Of a DNA stretch of 64,000 nucleotides, positions 43,691 to 51,967 are shown piece by piece. Numbering within the stretch: position 1 is the stretch's first letter; the number at the start of each line of letters is the position of its first letter. The position numbers were made by a program, and so were the translations under genes. Below the pieces are notes generated by a model. It made no database searches. It was given only the letters and a program-made list of their open reading frames with translations, and was not told where the DNA came from. The DNA comes from Planctomyces sp. SH-PL14 (GTDB lineage: Bacteria; Planctomycetota; Planctomycetia; Planctomycetales; Planctomycetaceae): assembly GCF_001610835.1 (NCBI RefSeq), contig NZ_CP011270.1, forward strand, positions 2,498,001-2,562,000. The letters are read 5' to 3'.

Positions 43691-46306
43691 CTAGTCTTCC
43701 GCTCGAATCTGCCACACACCGATCTTCTGAAACGTACTTGCACTAATAGGGCCCGCTTCCGACGTTGATCCGACAATCTGCAGGGGCCAGACCTTGTATG
43801 AGATGACTCCCGACACAATGTGCGTCTTGTCCACAAATGCCGCGAACATCTGTTTTCGCTTTCTGAATGCAACTGCTTTGTTGCGATACTTTTCTATGTC
43901 AGAGAGGACATCTTCTTCGGCACGGTCAATTTTCTTGCCGTCCGCGCCGGCCTTGGCCCGCTCACTATTGAAGTGGTTCTGTGTATGGGTCTTGGCCGCT
44001 GACACCGCCTCTTCAAGTTTTGAGTTGTTGCTGTCGTCTTTGAAGTTGTGTCGGAGAGCTTGGAGATGACGTGATTCTATTCCCGTTGTTACAAGTTTCA
44101 GGTTTTCGAGCAAATCCGTGACTTCCTGGGCCTCTTGGTTGAGTCGTTTATCCGAATCCCGCAACGGCGGGTCGCAGCTAAAACGCACTCGGCCTTTGTC
44201 GCTAATCTCAACGCTACCACCTCGCTGCAAGGTAAGCTTGTTGATCAGCCCGTCTGTTAATGATGAAAGATTCCATTGTATCTCGGTTTCCGATGTGTCA
44301 CTCAACGGTACTACATTGTTGTTGACGGTGAGTGTCACGTTCTCGATCAGCATGTCCTCTGTGGGGACAGACTTCAAAAAGTGTGAGGCTTCCGTTTGGA
44401 TGGCGAAATCTGCGACCAAGTCTTTTAGGAGGAGGCTCTTTGTGCTCGCACCGGCCGGAGGTGAGAACGTCCAGAGAGCTGACTCACCGGAAGAGGTGTG
44501 GAGCAGGATCGCGCCTCGGACGAGCGATTCTTCCCACCCATCATTTGAGAACTGCTTCTTAATAGTGATGTTTACTGTTGGGACGCCGGAAGTCTTTGGC
44601 TCAATTATTAACTGCGTATTCGAGTCTGCGTATACTTTGCTTCGTAGCATGACTGAAAACGTCCCGTCCTGTAGTCGCTGCTCCACACTGTCGAAATAGC
44701 TGACACCTTGTTTGGTGCCATGGCGAGTACGGGGGACGAAGACCGAGCCACCTGTGATCGGTCCGCCAAGTGGCGCGCCTGGTTGGAAAGCAACGCTGAT
44801 CGGAGCGTCTGAATTCTTTTGAAAGTGAGGCCTTTTCACTGAGAAGTATGTGGTGACTGACTTTTGCTGAGGGGGAGTAGATGAGTTGGTCGGGGAAGGC
44901 TTCGCTGCCGAGTCCGACGGGGGAGGCGGTGAGGCGCTAGCCATCGTGCCTTCGACGACCTTTTCCGGAACGGCGCCAGCGTCAGCGGGCCTGTCTGGGG
45001 TGTTTGTGGGGCTGCGTTCGGCGGCCGTTGTGTCTGGAGACGCGAGAGAATTTGCGAGTTTGTCAGGTTGCGACGGAGAGGCCGCGCCGTTGTTCGAATC
45101 AGCGCCAGAGTTATCTGGCGCTGATTTGGAGGGACTCCCCTGTGAAACGGCGGGCGGTTCCGCCGAGTCGGATACCAAATTGCTCGACGAGGATTCTGCC
45201 AGCGCGTCCGTGGAGGGTTGTAGCGCTGGGGCGCGATTCCGCTGCCGAAGATAAATCAAGGTTGCCGTTCCCGATCCGACAATCAGGCTTGCGACGACGA
45301 GCACTGCCACGCTCCAAAACACGACGACGTTGGAGCGTCTGCTCCGTTGTGGCAAAGATGGAGGCTCGACTTCGCAGAGGTCATCAACTGGCTCCGCGTT
45401 GAATGTCACGGAGTATTCATCCGGATTGCTGACTCGAACGCGGGACGGCTCGTGAGAACTTCCGGGGATTGCCGGTGGGCCAGCGCTTTGTCGTTTCGGC
45501 AGGACAGCGTCTTGTCGACGTCCTGTCCGGGCGAAATCGACTAACGTTCCGCCCGCGGCCTTCGGCATGGGAGCCGTCAGGTCGATCCGGAGTGCGTTCA
45601 CGAACCGTCGGCTCTGCTGGACCTCCGGCGAACCGGCGACGACTCCCGTCCAGGCACACTCGACCGTCTTCGGCAGGGCCGCTCCGTAGGTCGCGAACGT
45701 CACTTCCCAGCGGCGGTTCTCCGGCAGGAGCGCGATCGCCTCTTCGATCAGCGGGAGGATGCTCTGGTCGGGGCGGTAGATGATGAACATCTTCCGCTCG
45801 GGATCGGCGAGGAACGACTCGGCGAGAACGCCTCCCCAGCCCGCGTCCCCCGTGGCCGCTTCCCACGCGGCGCAGCGTCCCGCCGCCCGCCGCTCCGGCG
45901 GCGCTTTCCGCACGGTCGCGAACTGCTCCAGCTGGCCGTCCCACTGGCCGATCATCCAGCCCGGCTGGCCGACGAGCCACGCCGGGCCGGCGGGACAGCT
46001 CGCGTCGATCACCATGTGGTGCGCGAGCTTGTTCGAGCGCCCCGTGTAGTCCAGCTCGCAGTCCGACACCCGCGACAGGACATGCTCCGTCCGCCCGCTG
46101 ATCCGCAGAAAGTAGTGCCCCCAGTTCACCGGGTTCCGCGCCGCCTCCGGGCTCCCCGGCGTGAAGACGTGCCGATAACCGCTCAGCGATTCGAGGATGT
46201 CTACCGCGGGGGCGGGAATTCCCCGGCTGCTCTTCACCGTGCAGTACCCGCTGCTCCCCGGCTTGAGACCGGACGGGGCGGACGTGTACAGGATCTCGTA
46301 AGGCAT
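43691..46306 (-). CDS. GAP1-N2 domain protein (GTPase-associated protein) with TM and variable C-terminus
   Basis: 871 residues from the ATG at 46304-46306. The start (MPYEILYTSAPSGLKPGSSG, then LESLSGYRH, LSRVSDCELDYTGRSNKLAHH) matches the GAP1-N2 domain of GTPase-linked conflict systems; a GAP1-M-like part follows to about residue 250. One TM helix at 326-353, a Ser/Pro-rich linker to about 470, then a beta-rich and helical C-terminal region I do not recognise. DNA up to about 45500 is GC-rich (41/60 in the line at 45661); beyond it drops (31/60 at 44101, 25/60 at 44041), a sign that the C-terminal module was swapped in. It lies 57 bp upstream of the large coiled-coil gene. Confidence 0.75.
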   Translation of the reverse strand: MPYEILYTSAPSGLKPGSSGYCTVKSSRGIPAPAVDILESLSGYRHVFTPGSPEAARNPVNWGHYFLRISGRTEHVLSRVSDCELDYTGRSNKLAHHMVIDASCPAGPAWLVGQPGWMIGQWDGQLEQFATVRKAPPERRAAGRCAAWEAATGDAGWGGVLAESFLADPERKMFIIYRPDQSILPLIEEAIALLPENRRWEVTFATYGAALPKTVECAWTGVVAGSPEVQQSRRFVNALRIDLTAPMPKAAGGTLVDFARTGRRQDAVLPKRQSAGPPAIPGSSHEPSRVRVSNPDEYSVTFNAEPVDDLCEVEPPSLPQRSRRSNVVVFWSVAVLVVASLIVGSGTATLIYLRQRNRAPALQPSTDALAESSSSNLVSDSAEPPAVSQGSPSKSAPDNSGADSNNGAASPSQPDKLANSLASPDTTAAERSPTNTPDRPADAGAVPEKVVEGTMASASPPPPSDSAAKPSPTNSSTPPQQKSVTTYFSVKRPHFQKNSDAPISVAFQPGAPLGGPITGGSVFVPRTRHGTKQGVSYFDSVEQRLQDGTFSVMLRSKVYADSNTQLIIEPKTSGVPTVNITIKKQFSNDGWEESLVRGAILLHTSSGESALWTFSPPAGASTKSLLLKDLVADFAIQTEASHFLKSVPTEDMLIENVTLTVNNNVVPLSDTSETEIQWNLSSLTDGLINKLTLQRGGSVEISDKGRVRFSCDPPLRDSDKRLNQEAQEVTDLLENLKLVTTGIESRHLQALRHNFKDDSNNSKLEEAVSAAKTHTQNHFNSERAKAGADGKKIDRAEEDVLSDIEKYRNKAVAFRKRKQMFAAFVDKTHIVSGVISYKVWPLQIVGSTSEAGPISASTFQKIGVWQIRAED

Positions 46307-46373
46307 GGCGATCATCCCGATCGGTGGCAAGGCAGACGACGAACGACTCACGACAACGCGGACCGCCGGCGGC

Positions 46374-47273
46374 TCAGGTGACCGGTTTTCCATCCCGGAT
46401 CCGCGGGATCAGCCCCAGGTTGCTGTTGGCCATGGCGTACAGGAACGGGACCTCCGCCCAGAACGGCTCGGCCTCGCCGGGGCGGATCACCGGGCGGCCG
46501 GTCTTGGGATCGACGTGCGTGCTCCACCCCGTGGCGCTGACCGGGATGTAGCGGACCTGCTTCGAAAAGTTCTCGACGGCACTGACGATCTCGGTCGACG
46601 TGGCAACGAGGAGCTGCCGCACCCGCTGCGACACCCGGTCGATCATTCCGACGTCGATCGCCGTCTGCGGCCGCATGGTTCCGTCCTCCGCCGGGAGCCG
46701 CGTCGGCAGGAAGGCGCTCATCTCGCTCGGGTTCTCGAACAGGAGGTGCAGCCAGCGGTCGCACTTGGTCACGATCACCGTCACCGGGCGGTTGTACTTC
46801 TGCGACGACGACAGCCCCGCGAACCGCCGGATGCGGGTGGCCGCCTCCTCGAACACCCCCTCCTGCGAACCGAGGTGGGACTTGTCCACGATGCCGTCGT
46901 TCAGAGAGTCCTCCAGACGGCGGAACCGGCTGTCCTGGAGTGGGTCGAAGACGAAGAACAGCATGCTCGATTCCGCCAGGTGCCGCGTGACCGGCGCGGC
47001 AGCGGAGTCCTGGCCGGGGAGGTAGCTTTCCCCCGCGTTGTCGTAGAGGCAGATCGTCCGCCCGTAGCCGCGGCGCTCGATGTTGGGGTGGTTCTCCTGC
47101 AGCCGCATCGTGAACAGGTACGGGCGGGCGTACCGGACCGACTGGTTGCCGAAGTTGACGTCCGCGTAGCCGTCCCCTTCGACCTGCGTCTTGTGGACCA
47201 GTTCCTGCAGCTCCTGGAGCTGGTCGGGCCGGGCGTTGGCGAACAGGCTCTGCTCGTACTGCTTGAGCCGCAT
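46374..47273 (-). CDS. double-GTPase-family (DO-GTPase2-like) protein lacking a visible P-loop
   Basis: 299 residues from the first ATG in frame (47271-47273). G3-like D78NAG81 (CLYDNAGESYLPG) and G4-like TKCD (169-172) are clear, and MLFFVFDPLQD is a typical strand after G3. The stretch just upstream in the same frame (LRRLLPIKFSTAFADADATFN) also looks homologous, yet no start codon precedes it and no GxxxxGKS/T is seen in any frame for 400 bp upstream. The N-terminal GTPase part may be lost, frameshifted, or never needed. It lies 67 bp upstream of the GAP1 gene and should be its partner. Confidence 0.6.
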   Translation of the reverse strand: MRLKQYEQSLFANARPDQLQELQELVHKTQVEGDGYADVNFGNQSVRYARPYLFTMRLQENHPNIERRGYGRTICLYDNAGESYLPGQDSAAAPVTRHLAESSMLFFVFDPLQDSRFRRLEDSLNDGIVDKSHLGSQEGVFEEAATRIRRFAGLSSSQKYNRPVTVIVTKCDRWLHLLFENPSEMSAFLPTRLPAEDGTMRPQTAIDVGMIDRVSQRVRQLLVATSTEIVSAVENFSKQVRYIPVSATGWSTHVDPKTGRPVIRPGEAEPFWAEVPFLYAMANSNLGLIPRIRDGKPVT

Positions 47274-47337
47274 GTTGAACGTGGCGTCGGCGTCCGCGAA
47301 GGCGGTGGAGAACTTGATCGGGAGGAGCCGCCGGAGC

Positions 47338-47841
47338 TTAGGCGGCCTGGAGGGCGCGGGCCGCGTGGCGGACGGCCGCCGCGAGATCGGTCCCTTCGAA
47401 CCCCTTGCTGCGGGTGAGCTCTCCCTTGGCGATCGATCCCGCTTCCATGGCCGATCGGGGACGGCAGGTACCGTCGAACGACTTCCGGGGGGCGGCGGTC
47501 CCGGTTCCGGAGCCCGCTCCGTTGCCGCTTCCGCTTCCAGAGCCGCTCCCGATGCCGCGAGTGCCGATGGGCCCCAGCGAGCTGGGGGGTCCCGACGGAG
47601 AGTAGATTCCTCCGCGGGAGAACCCGCCGGGACTGCGGCGGATGGGGCTTGAGGGAACGACGCGCGTGGAGGGGGCTGGCGCGGGCCGTTCAACGATCCC
47701 TTCCGAGGAACTGGCGGGAGGAGCGGCGGCCGCCGGGGAGGGGACACGGTCGCCGTAGCCGGTCAGGACGACGTAAAGACAGAGGGCCACCACAAGCCCC
47801 AGGCCCGAGCCTTTCCAGTGATGGAGGCGAGTGCTGCTCAC
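47338..47841 (-). CDS. single-TM protein with Gly/Ser/Pro-rich tail
   Basis: 167 residues from GTG at 47839-47841, preceded by GAGAGGA. One TM helix near residues 8-28 (GSGLGLVVALCLYVVLTG), then about 100 residues of Pro/Ser/Gly repeats (GSGSGSGSGNGAGSGTG) and a helical end (LAAAVRHAARALQAA). The TAA stop lies inside the region where the GTPase N-terminus is expected, in another frame. It may be a genuine accessory gene, or its end may reflect a rearrangement with the GTPase gene. Moderate support from codon third-position GC. Confidence 0.5.
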   Translation of the reverse strand: MSSTRLHHWKGSGLGLVVALCLYVVLTGYGDRVPSPAAAAPPASSSEGIVERPAPAPSTRVVPSSPIRRSPGGFSRGGIYSPSGPPSSLGPIGTRGIGSGSGSGSGNGAGSGTGTAAPRKSFDGTCRPRSAMEAGSIAKGELTRSKGFEGTDLAAAVRHAARALQAA

Positions 47842-47995
47842 GTCAAGCGTCCTCTCCACTCGCGGGCTGAATGGCGGTCCGGCGCGTGTTGGACTCGATA
47901 TCCATTCGATATCCAAAGTTGTGCCGTCGCCAATTCCCGTTTTGTCGAGTCTTTTCATTACTCGGTGCCCATGTCGGCCAAATCCTGCGTACTCG

Positions 47996-48023
47996 TTGAC
48001 GCCTGCAAATTGACGCCTGCGAG
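47996..48023 (+). repeat. tandem 14-bp direct repeat before integrase
   Basis: TTGACGCCTGCAAA followed directly by TTGACGCCTGCGAG, then a partial TTGAAC. These may be arm-type binding sites for the integrase or its regulators. Confidence 0.5.
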
Positions 48024-48051
48024 TTGAACTGGCCCGAAACCCTTGTACAGT
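48024..48051 (+). promoter_or_regulatory. candidate promoter for the prophage integrase
   Basis: TTGAAC, a 16-base spacer and TACAGT resemble a sigma-70 promoter. It directly precedes a 12-bp leader hairpin. By eye only. Confidence 0.3.
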
Positions 48052-48055
48052 AGAT

Positions 48056-48086
48056 GCCTCCGGGCGGCTGGAACCCGCCCGGAGGC
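48056..48086 (+). terminator. 12-bp perfect hairpin in the integrase leader
   Basis: GCCTCCGGGCGG/CCGCCCGGAGGC with a 7-base loop, no T-run. It could be an attenuator, an RNA stabiliser or the end of the host-side transcript. Confidence 0.5.
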
Positions 48087-48121
48087 TATGACACCTGAGT
48101 TATGAGTCAGAGGTGCCACAC

Positions 48122-49396
48122 ATGGGCAAGTCTACGGCAACGCGCGCCCGCCGCAAGCCGGCAAAGCCGTACCCGACCTTTCCGCTCTACCCGCACGCTT
48201 CCGGGCGCTGGGCGAAAAAGATCCTTGGCCGGGTCTACTACTTCGGGCGATGGGGCGTCAAGAAGGGGGCGTCAATCGTTCCCTTCGACGACCAGCGGAC
48301 GGCCGCCAACGAGGCCAAGGCCGAGTTTGATCGTCAGTCCCCGGCCCTCTATGACGGCGAGATGCCGGCGCCGAAGCCCAGCGCGGACGGCAAGGACATC
48401 TTCGACCTGCGGGAGGAGTTTCTTGCGTCGAAGACAGCCGACATGGAGCGCGGCAAGCTCTCGCCGCGGACGTTCTACCACTACAAGCGAGCGGCCGATC
48501 AACTCTTTGCGTTCTTTGGTGCCGACCAACCGCTCGCCGCACTGGGCCCGAAGGAGTTCAGCCGTCTCTACGCCCACATCGCCAAGGGTAAGGCGAGTCC
48601 GGTCTACCTGGGAAATGAGATCCGGCACATCCGTGTTGTCCTGAACTACGCGATCGAGAAGGACATGGTCCCGCGGGCGTTCAAGTACGGCCCGGACTTC
48701 AAACTGCCGACGAAACGGGAGCTCCGCCGCAATCGCCAGGAACTGGTGAAGCAGCACGGGAAGAAGATGCTGGAGGCGTCGGACATCCGAGCCGTCCTGA
48801 CTGCCCTGCTGGAGCCGCAGAAGAATACCCGCACGACCCGTCAGGCCAACCTGGCGCTGCGAGCGATGACCCTCCTGGGCGTCAACGGCGGATTGGGGCA
48901 AACGGACTGTGCGCATATGGAGTTGTCGCACCTGCACCTCGATACCGCGTGGCTGGACTATCCGCGGGTCAAGACCACGGTTGAGCGGCGGATCCCTCTC
49001 TGGCCCGAAACCGTCCAGGCGATCCGCGACTACCTTGCGGTACGGAAGACGGTGCAAGGGGGCGCCTACAAGAATCGAGTCTTCCTGACGGACGCCGGCC
49101 GACCCTGGGTCGACATCAAGCCGTCGGGCTACGCGACGGACAGCGTCTCCACCAAGTTCACGAAGCTACTGTCGAGCCTCGGCCTCAAGCGGGTGCGGGT
49201 TGGGTTCTACAGCCTGCGACACACGACGGAGACGATCGGCGGGCGGTGCAAGGATCCGGTGGCGGTCTCCGCAATCATGGGGCACGTCCCGGAGTCGGGA
49301 GACATGTCCGCGGTCTACCGTGAGGAGATCGGCGAAGACCGTCTGCTGGCGGTCACGAACACGATTCGGGAATGGCTGTTTGGAGGTGAGCAATGA
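48122..49396 (+). CDS. tyrosine-family integrase of the prophage, atypical box I
   Basis: 424 residues from the ATG at 48122 (AGAGGTG upstream). The core-binding part spans about 95-200. Box II residues are R366/H367 in YSLRHTTET, H388 in IMGH and Y399 in SAVY, with K284 in PRVKTT. At box I, where R is expected, the sequence is NGGLGQTDCAHM, so the canonical Arg is missing; this matches a group I associate with planctomycetes, perhaps using R282 of YPRVKTT instead. It ends ATGA-coupled to the next gene. Confidence 0.85.
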   Translation: MGKSTATRARRKPAKPYPTFPLYPHASGRWAKKILGRVYYFGRWGVKKGASIVPFDDQRTAANEAKAEFDRQSPALYDGEMPAPKPSADGKDIFDLREEFLASKTADMERGKLSPRTFYHYKRAADQLFAFFGADQPLAALGPKEFSRLYAHIAKGKASPVYLGNEIRHIRVVLNYAIEKDMVPRAFKYGPDFKLPTKRELRRNRQELVKQHGKKMLEASDIRAVLTALLEPQKNTRTTRQANLALRAMTLLGVNGGLGQTDCAHMELSHLHLDTAWLDYPRVKTTVERRIPLWPETVQAIRDYLAVRKTVQGGAYKNRVFLTDAGRPWVDIKPSGYATDSVSTKFTKLLSSLGLKRVRVGFYSLRHTTETIGGRCKDPVAVSAIMGHVPESGDMSAVYREEIGEDRLLAVTNTIREWLFGGEQ

Positions 49397-50304
49397 GCCG
49401 GCTACTGCAGGTGAAGGGTTTAACGGTCGACCGATTGAAGTGGTATCACGGCCAGTTCTTGGAGGCGGCGCAGCGATTCCCGCGGTTCTATCACACGTTT
49501 GCTTGGTTCCATGACCCCAAGGTGGACAAGGCGCTCAACTGGAGCGAGTCGACGTCCAAGGAGCCAAACCCGTTTCCAACGGAAGAGGGATACAAGAGTC
49601 GATTCTACGTTCTCGACTTTTGCACTGAGCAGATCGGCGCCGGGGGACCGTTCAATCCGACAGGCCTTTCAGCCTTCTGCCACGACGTCGCGGGCAAGCT
49701 CCGGTGGAGCTGCTACTGGGACTCGAACGAGAAGCCCATCGCACGCGAGGCGGTTAGATGGCTCATTGATATGGAGTCTCGCATGGTGCCGGCTATTTCC
49801 GGCGTGGAGACCACTTCGTGGGACGCCTGGGCTGACCGTGTGTATGACTTGCTGCCGTTTCACGAGAACGTAATCACGAATGTTTGGGAGTATCCGGACT
49901 TAACGCGACGCCACCTGGGACTGGAGTTCTTCGTTGCGTCCGCAATGGCTCTTGAAGTGCTCGTGCAGCGTGCCGCATTGGCCTACGAGCAAATGGCCCC
50001 CTCGACCACTTCACGGGTGGAGTGGCCATCCGACCGCCAAGAGTCAGACCTGTTGCCGTTGCAGGTCCAGCTCATGGAGATCATCACCCGCACACCGGGT
50101 CTCTCGCGTCGCGAGATCGCAAAGCAGTTGTCCGAGGCGCAAGGGGGAACCGTGACTGAAGACACAATCGCCAAGCCCCTTTCAGAACTCGGACGCCACA
50201 AGCTCATCACCAATCACGGAAGTGGGTATCACCCCACGTCATGGGGCACTCGCGTTCTACATTTCAACAAATCTAAGTCCGCGGAGGAGGAGTCGGAGCA
50301 ATGA
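49393..50304 (+). CDS. paralog A: winged-helix protein coupled to the integrase
   Basis: 303 residues, ATGA overlap with the integrase. N-terminus (LTVDRLKWYHGQFLEAAQRF) and C-terminus (LLPLQVQLMEIITRTPGLSR) match the next protein. The last ~70 residues read as a winged helix (RREIAKQLSE, IAKPLSELGRHKLITN). A long middle domain is not recognised. Possible phage regulator or recombination directionality partner. Confidence 0.6.
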   Translation: MSRLLQVKGLTVDRLKWYHGQFLEAAQRFPRFYHTFAWFHDPKVDKALNWSESTSKEPNPFPTEEGYKSRFYVLDFCTEQIGAGGPFNPTGLSAFCHDVAGKLRWSCYWDSNEKPIAREAVRWLIDMESRMVPAISGVETTSWDAWADRVYDLLPFHENVITNVWEYPDLTRRHLGLEFFVASAMALEVLVQRAALAYEQMAPSTTSRVEWPSDRQESDLLPLQVQLMEIITRTPGLSRREIAKQLSEAQGGTVTEDTIAKPLSELGRHKLITNHGSGYHPTSWGTRVLHFNKSKSAEEESEQ

Positions 50305-51191
50305 AGACAACCAGCCTTTCCACGGAACTGTCCGTTGAGCGACTGAAGTGGTGCCACTCGCAGTTCTTGGAGATCGCGCACGCCTTCCCGGGTGTGTACC
50401 ACACCCTCGTATGCGAACCGAGCGCCCGGCCTTACCTGCTGCACTCGAGCTTTCTCGACAAGACTTCCCCGTTTCCGTCGCCCTGCGGTTGCATGTGTCA
50501 AGAGGAGTATGTGAGCGGCTGCGTCAGCGTAGACGGTGGCAGCCAACCTGTGAGCGGGGGTTATCTGATTGCATATCTGCCGGATGCCCGTGATCAGTTT
50601 GGGATCCTCTGGTCAGACAACGAAGCTACGAACATAACCCGCTGTTGGGACAGTATCGCGCGGGCGGTCTATCGAATTGAGCCTACGCTTCGGGGGCCGA
50701 TGGGAGGAATCCCGCTCCCGGAAGCTCGATGGCCATTGAGAGTACATGACGTCTTGCAGAGCGAGGAATACAAGGTGTTCACGGGTCGCGACGAGCCGTA
50801 CAACTTTGAGCCTGTCAGTGTCCGCGCATTGGACGTGGAATTTCCACTTGCATGTGCCATCGCAATCGAACACCTCGTTCGGGAGATTGAGATCGGGGAG
50901 AGACCGCCGAGGGACTTGCGTCCACCAACGCGCATACCAGACCGCCCTCTCCCTCGATTGCTCCCCATGCAGCTCAAGATCCTGCGCGTAGTAATTGAGC
51001 ATCCGGAACTCACCGGCCCGCAGATCGTGGAGCACCTTTCGAAGTTAGAGCGGGCAACCATCTCGGAGGATGCCCCGAAGAAGAATCTCAGCGAGCTGGT
51101 CCGGCACGGGTTGCTGTCCAATGACTCACAAAACGGGTACACGAGCACGCCCTGGGGTCAATTCGTGTTCGGACAACGAGGGGCTGAATAG
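50301..51191 (+). CDS. paralog B: winged-helix protein coupled to paralog A
   Basis: 296 residues, ATGA overlap with paralog A. Shares LSVERLKWCHSQFLEIAHAF and LLPMQLKILRVVIEHPELTG with it and the same C-terminal winged helix (NLSELVRHGLLSND). The middle differs, including Cys-rich CGCMC. Tandem duplication followed by divergence is the simple reading. Confidence 0.6.
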   Translation: MKTTSLSTELSVERLKWCHSQFLEIAHAFPGVYHTLVCEPSARPYLLHSSFLDKTSPFPSPCGCMCQEEYVSGCVSVDGGSQPVSGGYLIAYLPDARDQFGILWSDNEATNITRCWDSIARAVYRIEPTLRGPMGGIPLPEARWPLRVHDVLQSEEYKVFTGRDEPYNFEPVSVRALDVEFPLACAIAIEHLVREIEIGERPPRDLRPPTRIPDRPLPRLLPMQLKILRVVIEHPELTGPQIVEHLSKLERATISEDAPKKNLSELVRHGLLSNDSQNGYTSTPWGQFVFGQRGAE

Positions 51192-51221
51192 GAGGTCAAC
51201 AAAAACCCTAGCCGCAGCGAG

Positions 51222-51277
51222 GGTGGACACCAAGGTGCCCACTGAGGTGTCCACCTGGACGGCGACGGGTGGACACC
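51222..51277. promoter_or_regulatory. operator array: three GGTGGACACC boxes
   Basis: GGTGGACACC at 51222-51231 and 51268-51277 with its inverse GGTGTCCACC at 51246-51255, spaced 22-24 bp (about two helical turns). The 51192-51431 gap holds no gene. A repressor or replication-control site upstream of the HTH genes is likely. Confidence 0.6.
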
Positions 51278-51431
51278 CAAGTACCCACCAAAGTGGCCCC
51301 TAGAAATCGCCGTTTTGTCCCCCATGCTGTTGACCGTTCCGCCGCATTCGGCTGGAACGTGTCGCGGTCAGCGGGACGTGGTTCCTGTTCAAGATTCGCG
51401 GCACCCTTCGCTCTTGATGACGAGGTGCCCA

Positions 51432-51644
51432 ATGACCCCGGAGCCCAGTGGCACTCCTGCCCTGATGACTCGCGTTGAGGTCGCTGCCCTGCTTCGCTGT
51501 ACGACCCGCGGCCTCGACAAGATGGTCAGCCGCGGCACGTTCCTGGCCCCGAGCCGCATTGGGGGACTGGTGCGATGGAACCGCGAGCGCGTAATGCAGT
51601 TCATTGATGCTGCGGCCACTGTTCGTGAGGTGGCCGGTGCCTGA
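51432..51644 (+). CDS. MerR/excisionase-type HTH protein
   Basis: 70 residues from the ATG at 51432. MTRVEVAALLRCTTRGLDKMV followed by a wing (APSRIGGLVRWNRERVMQFI) is the HTH_17/excisionase pattern. Directly downstream of the operator array. Candidate excisionase or Cro-like regulator. Confidence 0.7.
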   Translation: MTPEPSGTPALMTRVEVAALLRCTTRGLDKMVSRGTFLAPSRIGGLVRWNRERVMQFIDAAATVREVAGA

Positions 51645-51900
51645 GCTCTACACCCCGCCGACGCTGGCCGCGCGGTGGCACTGCACGCCCGCCGCTGTCC
51701 TGGCCCTGATTGCTTCCGGCGCGCTCCCCGCGTTCACTACGAGCCCAGCCGATTCGAAGAAACGCCGCTGGAAGATTACCGAGGCCGCGGTTCTGGCTTA
51801 CGAGGCCGGGACCCGCCCGGAACCTGCTGCCCCGACGGCCCCCCGACGACCGACCCGGAAAGCCAATCGGGTTTCCCGTTTCCCGATGTCGGCCCGGTAA
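51637..51900 (+). CDS. second small excisionase-like HTH protein
   Basis: 87 residues from GTG at 51637, overlapping the previous stop; an ATG 30 bp earlier is possible. YTPPTLAARWHCTPAAVLAL then KKRRWKITEAAVLAYEAG fits a winged-helix DNA binder. Coupled to the gene above. Confidence 0.6.
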   Translation: MPELYTPPTLAARWHCTPAAVLALIASGALPAFTTSPADSKKRRWKITEAAVLAYEAGTRPEPAAPTAPRRPTRKANRVSRFPMSAR

Positions 51901-51967
51901 TGAGAACGGCCGGTCGAGCTCTGACCCTCGCCGGCCGCAGTCCCTTTCCCTCTCGGAGAAAAGTCCC

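Noticed and set aside
37458-43768. Two rightward open frames of more than 1000 codons
   Set aside because: Shadows of the leftward channel, protease and coiled-coil genes; composition is Arg/Pro/Gly-rich without domains.
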